38,518 nucleotides of DNA from Actinomycetota bacterium (GCA_016871295.1 VFZD01000010.1:1-38518); one strand, 5' to 3'; counted from the first letter of the stretch, positions 1-7,447 are shown. Notes: generated by a model not told the origin, from the letters alone. Made by a program: numbers and translations.

Positions 1-125
1 GGCGACATCGACAAGTTTGGCTACTGATTGCTTGGGCAGAAAGGAGACTGTCCGCACCTAGAAGATGGCGATGGTGACGATGACGAAGCCGAGCACGATG
101 CGTGTCGATGTTTATCGGCTGGTGA
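1..125. other. Window edge, no gene supported
   Basis: No reading frame with a proper start fits. On the minus strand a 17-codon stretch between stops (58-60 and 112-114) reads as a hydrophobic segment (RIVLGFVIVTIAIF). This could be a membrane-protein remnant, but it has no start or context. Confidence 0.3.
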
Positions 126-653
126 TCACGACTTGGGGCGGTATGACGTGGCCAGAAGGAGACTGGCGCTGGCGAAACCCACCACTGACGTGATGACAGC
201 ACCGGTCCAACCGACGAAGTGAATGTCGAGAGCATTGTCGAGCGACAAGCGGCCGGGTCCGATCACCCCGACCGACCAGGCCATGAGTGCGATCGTGGCG
301 CAGTACTCCCACCCTTGATTCGGCAAGAAGATGAAGAAGCCAACTTTGGCGTGAGCGACTGCGATCGCCACGAGCATGATGCCGATCACCCCGGCCGCTG
401 ACAGCGACGTCAGGAAACCAAACGCCAGAGCTAATCCGGAACCGATTTCGGTTGCCGCGGCCACTCGTGCCTGCACGTGCGGCCACTTCATACCGATCGA
501 ACCGAACCACGCGGTCGTCCCGGAGAGTCCGCTGCCGCCGAAGATCTTGTTGTAACCGTGGTAAGCCAGGAATCCGCCGATGCACACGCGCACGACGAGA
601 AGACCCATATCAATCTGGTTGGGACCAGCCACCGTGGTGCCGAGGAAACTCAC
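126..653 (-). CDS. DoxX family membrane protein
   Basis: A 175-residue integral membrane protein with four hydrophobic segments (about residues 16-38, 66-98, 115-135 and 146-170). The first segment holds the Arg-Val-Cys...His-Gly-x-x-Lys-Ile-Phe pattern usual in the DoxX family. Family members have been tied to membrane-associated redox or sulfur-stress complexes, but the substrate here cannot be told. I chose the GTG start at 653 because a TAGTGT box sits exactly 7 nt upstream and nothing resembles a Shine-Dalgarno sequence. The gene stands alone, reading away from ssrA on the same strand. Codon pattern is like the neighbours. Family assignment is firm and function is unknown. Confidence 0.85.
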   Translation of the reverse strand: MSFLGTTVAGPNQIDMGLLVVRVCIGGFLAYHGYNKIFGGSGLSGTTAWFGSIGMKWPHVQARVAAATEIGSGLALAFGFLTSLSAAGVIGIMLVAIAVAHAKVGFFIFLPNQGWEYCATIALMAWSVGVIGPGRLSLDNALDIHFVGWTGAVITSVVGFASASLLLATSYRPKS

Positions 654-807
654 TTGGTCGACACTAGTAGTTGGATCACCCTTCAGGCCCGACTGCTACA
701 AATGCAACTTGACGAGTGAATCGTGATTTCGAAAAAGGTTGAAGCTCGTAATCTCGCTCGTGTCGTGCCGACTGGTCGATCTGGAAGCTATGAAAACACA
801 GCATTCG
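654..807. other. Intergenic region between ssrA and DoxX
   Basis: These 154 bases hold the DoxX -10 candidate at 661-666. At 787-802 there is a small hairpin just past the tmRNA 3' end: a 6-bp stem with one G-U pair and an AAAA/TTTT loop. The hairpin has no following U-tract, so it is a weak terminator candidate at best. I see no open reading frame worth calling. Confidence 0.4.
661..666 (-). promoter_or_regulatory. Putative -10 box (TAGTGT) of the DoxX gene
   Basis: TAGTGT lies 7 nt before the GTG start on the minus strand. This places the predicted transcription start at or next to the start codon, so the mRNA would be leaderless. No convincing -35 element is visible. It is one of ten such boxes in the window. 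Confidence 0.4.
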
Positions 808-1183
808 TGGAGCTGGGGGGAATCGAACCCCCGTCCATCAGCCGGTGACCGCCCGTGATACGACTATTCCCGCTGTGGTGCTGTCGCAACACCGTCGGCG
901 GGTCGACCACCTAGTTGCCCAGGTCGCGCCTCGGCTTTCCGAGATGTCATCGGTCTTTCTCGACGTCAGCGATCTTTCTCGCCGTCATTCCCCGCTTCTG
1001 TTGCCGGGCTGCGGTGAATTGGCCCCGTGCGACCTTGCGGTTCACGGTTGCTCTCTTACCGCTTAATTAGGCGGCGAGAGCGAACTGCTTTTTGGCAGTT
1101 ATTTTTTTGCCCCGTTTTACGAGTCTGAGCAACTCGAGTCGCACGCTCGAACATCGAATCTGACGTCGAAACCTGTCAGCCCC
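808..1183 (-). ncRNA. ssrA: Transfer-messenger RNA (tmRNA)
   Basis: tmRNA rescues ribosomes stalled on broken mRNAs: it enters like alanyl-tRNA and then templates a degradation tag. The 5' end reads GGGGCTGACAGGTTTCGACG, the conserved tRNA-like opening. The 3' end carries the T-arm GTTCGATTC between GGGGG and CCCCC. GGGGCTG (5') and CAGCTCC (3') form a 7-bp acceptor stem with one G-U pair, followed by discriminator A at 808. CCA is not encoded: the next bases are CGA. The tag frame lies at 1067-1096. The length of 376 nt is normal. smpB, encoding its protein partner, ends only 25 nt upstream on the same strand, so the two are probably co-transcribed and processed. Confidence 0.95.
1067..1096 (-). 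other. tmRNA tag-peptide reading frame (AKKQFALAA)
   Basis: After the typical AATAACT lead-in, the resume codon GCC at 1094-1096 starts a tag reading A-K-K-Q-F-A-L-A-A, then TAA. The FALAA ending is the classic C-terminal degron recognised by ClpXP-type proteases. At nine residues it is on the short side; mycobacterial tags have twelve. The resume codon is inferred by analogy with Bacillus subtilis tmRNA, where AATAACT precedes GCA. Confidence 0.85.
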
Positions 1184-1208
1184 TTTGAACTTGCGCAGCA
1201 CCACAAGT

Positions 1209-1694
1209 CTACGGCAAGTCTGTGCGGTTTTTTCTGGCGCGGCCGGCTTCGCGCCGCATCTCGAGTTTCGATTCTTTTTCGGCGATGGCCTGGCGGCGGT
1301 CTTCTTTTTGCCGACCTTTGGCCAGGGCGAGTTCGACTTTGACCCGACCATTTTTCAGGGTTATCGACAGCGGCACTAGGGTCAGCCGTTCTTTCGACAT
1401 GCGCTCTTGCAGTTTGCGAATTTGGTCGCGATGAAGCAAAAGTTTGCGCGAACGCATCGGCTCGTGCGAGCCGACCCCGTGGCTGAAACGGTAGGCCGCG
1501 ACATGCACCCCTTCTAGCCACATTTCGCCGCGCACGACATGGGCGTAAGCCTCGGCGATCTGCACCTGACCATCGCGCAGGCTCTTGACCTCGCTTCCGT
1601 GCAGCACGATGCCGGCCTCGATGACATCAACGATGGTGTAGTTGTGTCGCGCCTTGCGATTGCTGGCGATGATGACCGGACCTTCTTTTTTCAT
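1209..1694 (-). CDS. smpB: SsrA-binding protein SmpB
   Basis: SmpB binds the tRNA-like domain of tmRNA and mimics the missing anticodon arm in the ribosomal decoding centre. The 161-residue product has the family landmarks in order: N-terminal NRKARHNY, the EAGIVLHGSEVKSLRDG oligonucleotide-binding core, and a basic C-terminal tail with KGRQKEDRR and repeated Lys/Arg that enters the mRNA channel. Length matches the family. The ATG at 1694 begins MKKEGP; a short AT-rich stretch precedes it. ssrA follows 25 nt downstream. The gene is divergent from mec with 36 nt between the starts. Confidence 0.97.
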   Translation of the reverse strand: MKKEGPVIIASNRKARHNYTIVDVIEAGIVLHGSEVKSLRDGQVQIAEAYAHVVRGEMWLEGVHVAAYRFSHGVGSHEPMRSRKLLLHRDQIRKLQERMSKERLTLVPLSITLKNGRVKVELALAKGRQKEDRRQAIAEKESKLEMRREAGRARKNRTDLP

Positions 1695-1730
1695 AGTGTG
1701 TAATCAGCGTACCTGTAGCCTTTTATCGCA

Positions 1731-2156
1731 ATGTCGAGCCAAAATTCGTCGTCGCAAATTCTGATACCGAACACGCTGATCGAGCAGATAACCGAATTGG
1801 CGCGCGCCGAAGCGCCGCTCGAGTGTTGTGGATTCTTGGTCGGTGAATTCGACAGCGATGTCGCCCGCGAGTTTCATCCGTGCCGCAACATTGCCGCGAG
1901 CAAAATTGTCTATACGGTCGACCCGCGCGATCATCTGCGAATCGAGCGCGACGCCGAAGATCGTGGGTTGGCGATCATCGGCGTGGTGCACAGCCACACC
2001 CACACCCAGCCTTACCCGAGCCCGACAGATGTGGGTCAGGCGCCCGACCCGGCGTGGCACTATGTGATCATCGGGCTGAAAGACGAAGATCCAGTCGTGC
2101 GCAGTTACCGCATCGTCGACGGCCAAATTTCAGAGAGTCGCATTATTCACAACTAG
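1731..2156 (+). CDS. mec: JAMM/MPN+ metalloprotease, Mec-like
   Basis: Mec is a zinc peptidase that in mycobacteria cleaves cysteine off the C-terminus of the carrier protein CysO, releasing free cysteine. The 141-residue protein carries the full JAMM set: Glu31 in the ECCGF strand, then His87-x-His89-x7-Ser97-x2-Asp100. The closing strand SYRIVDG is also shared with M. tuberculosis Mec. cysM starts 61 nt downstream on the same strand, the mycobacterial order but without cysO between them. A TAGCCT box at 1716-1721, 9 nt before the ATG, may be the -10 element. The JAMM fold is certain; the CysO-processing role rests on synteny. Confidence 0.9.
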   Translation: MSSQNSSSQILIPNTLIEQITELARAEAPLECCGFLVGEFDSDVAREFHPCRNIAASKIVYTVDPRDHLRIERDAEDRGLAIIGVVHSHTHTQPYPSPTDVGQAPDPAWHYVIIGLKDEDPVVRSYRIVDGQISESRIIHN

Positions 2157-2205
2157 ACGACAACTTTTTAGGTTTTCGAGAGTAAATCCGACCAGAATGG
2201 TCAGG

Positions 2206-2211
2206 TATCCT
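2206..2211 (+). promoter_or_regulatory. Putative -10 box (TATCCT) of cysM
   Basis: TATCCT ends 6 nt before the ATG at 2218, fitting a leaderless mRNA that starts at the A of that ATG. It favours 2218 over the in-frame ATG at 2197, which lies upstream of the box. Confidence 0.45.
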
Positions 2212-2217
2212 GAGGCT

Positions 2218-3183
2218 ATGGTCATCAGCGAAACCGTGCTCGATTCGATCGGCAACACCCCGCTCGTGGATGTCTCCGTGTTGTCGCCGAATCCGCGCGT
2301 GCGCTTGTTGGCAAAACTCGAGAATCAAAATCCGTTCGGTTCGGTGAAGGATCGAATCGCCAAATCGATGATCGAGCAAGCCGAGAAAAACGGCAGGCTT
2401 TCGCCCGGTCAGAGAATTATCGAACCATCTTCGGGCAACACCGGCATCGCCTTGGCGGCGATCGCCCAGATCAAGGGATACCCGATCACGATTTTGATAC
2501 CCGACAATGTTTCGATCGAGCGCCGGCAAATGCTCGAGGTCTTCGGCGCCGAAGTGATCGTCACCCCGGGGGCCGAGGGTTCAAATGGCGCGGTGTTGCG
2601 TGCCGAGGCGTTGGCCAAACAAAACCCGCAGTGGTGTTTTTTGCATCAATACGAAAACGAGGCGAATCCGACCGCCCACTATGAGACGACGGGCCCCGAG
2701 ATTTGGCGCGATTGCCCGGAGGTGACTCATTTTGTCGCCGGTCTTGGCACGAGCGGCACTTTGATGGGCGTGGGTCGCTACCTCAAAGAAAAGAACAGCG
2801 AGATCAAGATCATCGCCGTCGAACCGCCGCTAGGCGAGCGAGTCGAAGGTTTGCGCAACCTCGACGACGGCTATGTGCCGCCAGTGTTCGACAAATGGCA
2901 CGGGCGCCAAACCTTGGATCGAAAGCGGGTGGTTCGCCCCCGCGAGAGCATCGAGTGCACCCGTCGCCTGGTTCGCGAGGCCGGAATCTTCGCCGGCATT
3001 TCTTCGGGTGCGTCATTGGCGGGTGCGCTGAAAGTGGCGAGTGAATGGCCCAGTGATGCAGAGCAAGACGCGGTGATCGTATTCATCGTCTGCGACGGCG
3101 GTTGGAAGTATCTCTCGACCGGGGCCTACACCGATGACTTGGATACGGCCGAAGCCCAGGCGGAAAAAATTATCTATTTTTAG
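2218..3183 (+). CDS. cysM: PLP-dependent cysteine synthase, CysM type
   Basis: Fold-type-II PLP enzyme of the O-acetylserine/O-phosphoserine sulfhydrylase family (321 residues from this start). Visible motifs are the PLP lysine Lys44 in GSVKDR, the substrate loop SSGNTG (71-76) and the GTSGT phosphate-binding loop. The tail GGWKYLSTGAY closely resembles M. tuberculosis CysM, which uses O-phosphoserine and the thiocarboxylate of CysO as sulfur source. The resemblance plus the upstream mec gene supports CysM rather than CysK. An in-frame ATG at 2197 would add MVRYPEA, but the TATCCT box between the two ATGs and the CysM N-terminus favour 2218. It ends 3 nt from the convergent EamA gene. Confidence 0.92.
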   Translation: MVISETVLDSIGNTPLVDVSVLSPNPRVRLLAKLENQNPFGSVKDRIAKSMIEQAEKNGRLSPGQRIIEPSSGNTGIALAAIAQIKGYPITILIPDNVSIERRQMLEVFGAEVIVTPGAEGSNGAVLRAEALAKQNPQWCFLHQYENEANPTAHYETTGPEIWRDCPEVTHFVAGLGTSGTLMGVGRYLKEKNSEIKIIAVEPPLGERVEGLRNLDDGYVPPVFDKWHGRQTLDRKRVVRPRESIECTRRLVREAGIFAGISSGASLAGALKVASEWPSDAEQDAVIVFIVCDGGWKYLSTGAYTDDLDTAEAQAEKIIYF

Positions 3184-3186
3184 CCG

Positions 3187-4017
3187 TCAACGGCCGGCGA
3201 TCAGCACGATCAAGCCGACGACGACGACTGTTGCAGAAGTGAGTCGGCGACGATGGTCGTCTTCTTTGAGATATTTCCAGCCGGCCAAAGCGGCGATTAC
3301 GACGCTCAACTCGCGCAATGTCGCGACAAAACCGACGGGCGCCAAAGAAAACGCATAGACGACGAGTGAGTAACTGACGAACGACATCAGCCCGCCTGAA
3401 ACAGAAGATTTCCACGAGGCAACCCAAAACGGACGAAGCTCGCGCGCGCGAGTGAGAAGCGCCCATGCGGTGACCGCGACTGCGCCGCTGACAAAAGTGC
3501 TGAATGCAAACGCGACTGCATTCGAGTTTCGGGCACCGTATGCGTCGATCACCGAATAGATACCTATGGTCAAACCGACGCCAAGCGCCGGTGAGAGGTC
3601 TGTGATCGGCTGACTGGTGGCGAGAAACCACAGACCAAAGATCACGATTGCGATGCCGGCCATGCTCAGCGTCGAGAGATCGTCGTTCAAAAGAACCAAA
3701 CCAAGAATCGCCGCACTCAATGCGCCTGACCCGCGCGCGATCGGATATGTCACCGAGAAATCATTTTTGTCGTATGCGCGGGCGAGCAACAACACGTATG
3801 GCAGGTGGACACAACCGCTGATCGACGACCAAAGCCACGCAATGTTCGGCGTGCCGTCGACCAGCGACCAGACGGTGAAGATCGCCATGGCGATCGCCCC
3901 GGCAGAAACATAAAGACCCCATAAAGCCAAAAATCGATCGCCTTTTTGTTTGACGGCGATGTTCCAACTCGCGTGCAATACGGCGGCGACAAGCGCCAAA
4001 CCCGTAGCAACAAGCAC
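3187..4017 (-). CDS. EamA/DMT-superfamily transporter
   Basis: A 276-residue polytopic membrane protein with about ten hydrophobic segments in two repeated halves, the layout of EamA drug/metabolite transporters. The opening with LHASWNIAVK is typical of EamA proteins. The substrate is not predictable; relatives export amino acids, nucleosides or other metabolites. The GTG start at 4017 is preceded at 6 nt by TAGGCT. The gene is inserted on the opposite strand between cysM and murI, where mycobacteria carry Rv1337 instead, and converges on cysM with only 3 nt between stops. Confidence 0.85.
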   Translation of the reverse strand: MLVATGLALVAAVLHASWNIAVKQKGDRFLALWGLYVSAGAIAMAIFTVWSLVDGTPNIAWLWSSISGCVHLPYVLLLARAYDKNDFSVTYPIARGSGALSAAILGLVLLNDDLSTLSMAGIAIVIFGLWFLATSQPITDLSPALGVGLTIGIYSVIDAYGARNSNAVAFAFSTFVSGAVAVTAWALLTRARELRPFWVASWKSSVSGGLMSFVSYSLVVYAFSLAPVGFVATLRELSVVIAALAGWKYLKEDDHRRRLTSATVVVVGLIVLIAGR

Positions 4018-4023
4018 AGAGCG

Positions 4024-4029
4024 AGCCTA
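4024..4029 (-). promoter_or_regulatory. Putative -10 box (TAGGCT) of the EamA gene
   Basis: On the minus strand TAGGCT lies 6 nt before the GTG start at 4017, again fitting a leaderless transcript. No clear -35 element is seen. Confidence 0.4.
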
Positions 4030-4095
4030 AAGCATCGAGCGGCGCTTCGACGGTTGTCAGCATCGGGTCGGAGCCACGGCCTAGCGTTGTGGGCG

Positions 4096-4923
4096 ATGAA
4101 TGCGAGCAGCGATCGTCCGATCGGCATGTTTGACTCGGGCTTCGGCGGCTTGACCGTGGCGAGGGCCGCAATCGATCTGCTGCCCGACGAAAAACTCATA
4201 TATATAGGTGACACGGCGCGCTACCCGTATGGCCCGAAACCAGCCAAAGATGTGCGCGGTTTTGCGATCGAATTGGCCACGAGTCTTGTGCGCGACTTCG
4301 ATGTCAAGTTGATCGTCGTGGCCTGCAACACCGCCGCGTCTGTGGCTCTAGGTGAATTGCAACGGTCGTTTGCGGTGCCGGTGATCGGCGTCGTCGAGCC
4401 GGGGGCAAGGGCGCTGATCAGGCAAACCCGAAACAAGCGAGTTGGCGTGATTGGCACCACGGGCACTATCGACTCGGGCGCCTACGACGCGGCGGTGAAA
4501 GATGCGGCAAACGAACTGGGCGAGTCGATCGACCTGATCACCATCGCCTGCCCGGGATTCGTCGAGTTCGTCGAGCGCGACGAAACTTCCGGGTCGGCGG
4601 TGACCGAACTCGCGCGACGACTGTTGGCCCCGATGCGCGAAGCCGAAGTCGACGCGTTGCTGTTGGGCTGCACCCATTATCCGTACTTGCGCGATGTGAT
4701 TGGCCAAGTTTTGGGGTCGGACGTGAGGCTCGTGGATAGCGCTCTCGTCACGGCGATCACCGTGCGCCAAACTCTGGCCGATCTCGATCTTGTCAGGGTT
4801 GCGACGCGCGGCGAGGTGGTGACCAGAGATTTTTATTCATCGGGTGATGCCGCGCATTTTTTCAACCTGGGTCGAAGATTCTTGGGCCCCGAACTCACGA
4901 ATGCCAAAGCCTGGCCGATTTGA
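4096..4923 (+). CDS. murI: Glutamate racemase
   Basis: MurI makes D-glutamate for peptidoglycan by a cofactor-free two-base mechanism. The 275-residue product has Asp13 and Ser14 in FDSGFGG, the first catalytic cysteine Cys77 in ACNTA, and the second, Cys192, in GCTHYPY. Length is normal. The frame is open further upstream, but the ATG at 4096 gives the family N-terminus (RPIGMFDSG), and a TAGCGT box lies 8 nt before it. rph and rdgB follow on the same strand, as in mycobacteria, so a murI-rph-rdgB operon is likely. Confidence 0.96.
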   Translation: MNASSDRPIGMFDSGFGGLTVARAAIDLLPDEKLIYIGDTARYPYGPKPAKDVRGFAIELATSLVRDFDVKLIVVACNTAASVALGELQRSFAVPVIGVVEPGARALIRQTRNKRVGVIGTTGTIDSGAYDAAVKDAANELGESIDLITIACPGFVEFVERDETSGSAVTELARRLLAPMREAEVDALLLGCTHYPYLRDVIGQVLGSDVRLVDSALVTAITVRQTLADLDLVRVATRGEVVTRDFYSSGDAAHFFNLGRRFLGPELTNAKAWPI

Positions 4924-4963
4924 AATCGAATAGATTTACGACGATGCGAAAGACGGCAGAATC

Positions 4964-5725
4964 ATGACACGACCCGACGGACGACAAGCCGATGAATTGC
5001 GCAAACTTGGTTTCGAGCGCGACTTCACCGAGATGGCGGCAGGTTCCGTGTTGGTTTCGTTGGGCAAGACCAGGGTGTTGTGCACGGCGTCGATCGACGA
5101 AGAAGTGCCGAGATGGATGAAGGGCAAGGGCAGAGGTTGGGTCACCGCCGAGTATTCAATGTTGCCCGGTGCGACACCCGAGCGCGCCGATCGAGAGGCG
5201 ACAAAAGGCAAGCAGGGCGGCAGGACGATAGAAATACAACGCTTGATCGGCAGATCTTTGCGATCGTGTTGCGATATGGCGCTGTTGGGCGAGCGCCAAG
5301 TGATCGTCGACTGCGATGTGTTGCAAGCCGACGGCGGCACTCGCACCGCGAGCATTTGCGGCGCCTACATCGCGCTGCACGACGCGTTGACACGACTGCA
5401 GCAAAACAGTTTGATCAGTCAACACCCGTTGCACTCGTTGTGCGCCGCGGTCAGCGTGGGCATTCACAATGGTCGGCCGATTCTCGACCTGCCCTACGTC
5501 GAAGACAGTGCCGCCGAAGTCGACATGAATGTGGTGATGTTGCAGCCGCACGGCGCGGGTGAGGCGAAGTTCGTCGAGGTGCAGGGCACGGCCGAGGGCG
5601 CGGCTTTCAGCCAAGACGAACTGTCGCAACTTTTGGGTTTGGCCAAGGCTGGGTTGCGTGAAATCTTCGAGATGCAGACGAAACTGTTGGCCACAAAGCC
5701 TGCACCGCGACCGCAGGCGAAATAG
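4964..5725 (+). CDS. rph: Ribonuclease PH
   Basis: RNase PH is a phosphate-dependent 3'-5' exoribonuclease that trims tRNA precursors. The 253-residue protein opens with RPDGR and contains the family core [13 protein letters not shown], the basic [11 protein letters not shown] segment and the catalytic-strand motif [14 protein letters not shown]. Length is normal, with a Lys/Pro tail. It follows murI by 40 nt and its stop lies 2 nt before the TTG start of rdgB, so translation is probably coupled. Because neither the tRNA nor the tmRNA here encodes CCA, 3' trimming plus CCA addition must be active in this organism. Confidence 0.97.
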   Translation: MTRPDGRQADELRKLGFERDFTEMAAGSVLVSLGKTRVLCTASIDEEVPRWMKGKGRGWVTAEYSMLPGATPERADREATKGKQGGRTIEIQRLIGRSLRSCCDMALLGERQVIVDCDVLQADGGTRTASICGAYIALHDALTRLQQNSLISQHPLHSLCAAVSVGIHNGRPILDLPYVEDSAAEVDMNVVMLQPHGAGEAKFVEVQGTAEGAAFSQDELSQLLGLAKAGLREIFEMQTKLLATKPAPRPQAK

Positions 5726-5727
5726 AT

Positions 5728-6315
5728 TTGTTGCGCGTAGTTTGCGCCTCGGCGAACCCGCACAAGGTCGCCGAAATTGCAGACCTCGTGCGTGGTCTGG
5801 TTGATCTGGTTGCTCGACCAATCGATTTGCAAGATGTCGCCGAGACCGCAACGACGCTCGTCGGCAACGCGCGGCTGAAGGCGATGGCGGTTTGTCGAGC
5901 GACCAATCAACCCGCGCTGGCCGACGACACGGGCCTCGAGGTCGACGCACTGCACGGCGAGCCCGGGGTGTTCACCGCCCGATTCGCCGGGGCAAACGCG
6001 ACCGACGCCCAAAATCGGGCGAAACTTCTGCGCGACCTTCGCGATGAGAAGAACCGAACGGCGCGGTTTCGTACCGTCGCGCTGTTGGCGTGGCCCGACG
6101 GGCGCGAGATCGTTTGCCAAGGTGTCTGCGAGGGTTCGATCGCCGAGAGCGAACTTGGTGAGCGCGGTTTTGGTTATGACCCTGTGTTCATTCCGGCTCG
6201 GGGTGATGGACGAACTTTCGCCCAGATGAGCGCCGCAGAAAAGCGCTCGTTTTCCCATCGCGGCGCGGCGTTTCGCGAGTTGGCGAGTCGACTGGGCGAG
6301 TCACCAACCGCGTAG
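5728..6315 (+). CDS. rdgB: XTP/dITP pyrophosphatase (RdgB/HAM1)
   Basis: This enzyme hydrolyses non-canonical purine nucleoside triphosphates such as dITP and XTP, keeping them out of DNA and RNA. The 195-residue product has SANPHK near the start (the SNxxK-like motif), ADDTGLEVDAL, GFGYDPVF and the terminal SHR motif. The start is TTG at 5728 (a second TTG follows at 5731); no ATG or GTG fits, and the beginning VVCASANPHK demands an upstream start. It is translationally coupled to rph. Its last 15 nt overlap the end of the convergent aldolase gene. Confidence 0.95.
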   Translation: MLRVVCASANPHKVAEIADLVRGLVDLVARPIDLQDVAETATTLVGNARLKAMAVCRATNQPALADDTGLEVDALHGEPGVFTARFAGANATDAQNRAKLLRDLRDEKNRTARFRTVALLAWPDGREIVCQGVCEGSIAESELGERGFGYDPVFIPARGDGRTFAQMSAAEKRSFSHRGAAFRELASRLGESPTA

Positions 6316-7329
6316 ATCGATCGACCAACAGTCGATGACTTCTTCTCCGCGCACGAGCCACGCGTTGTCGTGCATCGCCATGGTCGGGTCGATGTGCGCG
6401 GGAACAACACGCAGTTTGTCGCCGACAGAAGTTTTGGTCGCGGTCGAATCTTTGCCCGGGGCGAGAGTCGTGTGTTCGTCGGAGCAGAACAACACATCGA
6501 AACCAGCCACGCTCGGGTTGCCGTGGTCCATGCCCAATGCCTTCAAGCCGACATCGACGACCAGCCACTTTTCGCCGATCGAGATGACCGTGCCCAAAAC
6601 GAAACACCCTTGTTCGAACGGCAGACCGAGTCGCGCATAGTGGGTGTCCATCAACGCATAAGAACCGGCCTGCAACTCGTTGATCCCGGTGTCGTCGTGC
6701 AGGTCGAAAGTGCCGGTGCCCCCGGCCGAAACGATTTCTCCGCCGACATTTCTTGCCGCGACGGCAAGCAGGCGCATCGACTCGGCCACCAGTTGCCGGC
6801 GTTTGTCGCGCCCGTCGACCATCATCAGGTGACCCTCGTAGCCCATCACGCCGCGTACGGTCAAACCCGCTCGACGCGCCGACTCTGCGAGTCGGCCCGC
6901 ATCGTCGGGCGCTACACCGCAACGAGGCAGACCGACATTGACGTCGACCAGCACATCTTCCAAACCCGCTCGCGCCGCGGCATCAATCGTGTTCTGCGAG
7001 TCGACGGCAATCGTCACTCGCGTCGTGCGCGCGACTCTTGCCAGCGCCGACAAACGATCGTGATTCAAGACTTCGTTGGCCAACAACAAGTCTTCGCCGA
7101 CGCCGGCTGCGGCCATGCCGATCACCTCGCGTGGCGTGGCGCAGGTGAAGGTTTTGTGTCCGTAATGAAGCTGAAGTTGGGCGAGCGATGTGCACTTGTG
7201 GGCCTTCGTGTGGGGACGCAATCTTGTGCCGGGGTGGTGCAGTGACATTGTTCGCAAGTTCTTGTTGAGAACATCCAGATCGATCAGCAGTGCCGGAGTC
7301 GACAGGTCGAAAGTTGTGCGTGGTTGCAT
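6301..7329 (-). CDS. D-threonine aldolase-like PLP enzyme
   Basis: A fold-type-III (alanine-racemase-fold) PLP enzyme of the D-threonine aldolase / D-serine dehydratase (DSD1) family, 342 residues. It begins with STPALLIDLD, the first barrel strand. The PLP lysine is Lys42 in RPHTKAHK. Near the C-terminus His312-x-Asp314 fits the divalent-metal site of D-threonine aldolases rather than the His-x-Cys of DSD1. Such enzymes cleave D-beta-hydroxy amino acids to glycine and an aldehyde; the real substrate here is unknown. The ATG at 7329 lies 6 nt behind the 3' end of a tRNA gene on the same strand, so the two are probably one transcript. The frame also runs through the tRNA, which is not coding. 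Confidence 0.85.
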   Translation of the reverse strand: MQPRTTFDLSTPALLIDLDVLNKNLRTMSLHHPGTRLRPHTKAHKCTSLAQLQLHYGHKTFTCATPREVIGMAAAGVGEDLLLANEVLNHDRLSALARVARTTRVTIAVDSQNTIDAAARAGLEDVLVDVNVGLPRCGVAPDDAGRLAESARRAGLTVRGVMGYEGHLMMVDGRDKRRQLVAESMRLLAVAARNVGGEIVSAGGTGTFDLHDDTGINELQAGSYALMDTHYARLGLPFEQGCFVLGTVISIGEKWLVVDVGLKALGMDHGNPSVAGFDVLFCSDEHTTLAPGKDSTATKTSVGDKLRVVPAHIDPTMAMHDNAWLVRGEEVIDCWSIDLRGW

Positions 7330-7335
7330 GAATCG

Positions 7336-7408
7336 TGCCGACGGAGAGACTCGAACTCTCACTGGCGGCGTCCTAAGCGCCGTGCCTCTACCATTGGGCT
7401 ACGTCGGC
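7336..7408 (-). tRNA. tRNA-Leu(UAG), short variable loop (atypical)
   Basis: A 73-nt cloverleaf on the minus strand. The acceptor stem GCCGACG/CGTCGGC is 7 perfect base pairs. The D-arm is GCC-CAATGGTAGA-GGC and the anticodon stem CGGCG/CGCCG closes the loop CTTAGGA. The variable region is only CCAGT (5 nt). The T-arm is GAGAG-TTCGAGT-CTCTC and the discriminator is A73. Loop positions 34-36 read UAG, so it should decode CUA (leucine). Bacterial tRNA-Leu normally has a long class II variable arm; this one does not, and its D-stem has three pairs plus a C-A mismatch. CCA is not encoded (CGA follows). It could be a real minor isoacceptor, a repurposed tRNA or a decaying copy; the perfect stems argue against decay. 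Confidence 0.8.
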
Positions 7409-7447
7409 TTCGTGCCGTAAGAGTAGTGCTTTAGTTCGAAATTTTGA

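Noticed and set aside
58-114. Hydrophobic stretch on the minus strand resembling the end of a membrane protein
   Set aside because: Closed by stops on both sides within 17 codons, no start or ribosome site, and the DoxX gene next to it is complete.
845-1351. Open frames over the tmRNA gene
   Set aside because: The segment is a complete tmRNA with paired ends; only the nine-codon tag frame is translated.
6370-7245. Plus-strand frame opposite the D-threonine-aldolase-like gene
   Set aside because: Composition is that of a mirrored coding frame; the minus strand has PLP lysine and metal motifs.
7336-7408. Integration site at the tRNA 3' end
   Set aside because: I found no repeat of the tRNA 3' end elsewhere in the window and no integrase beside it.
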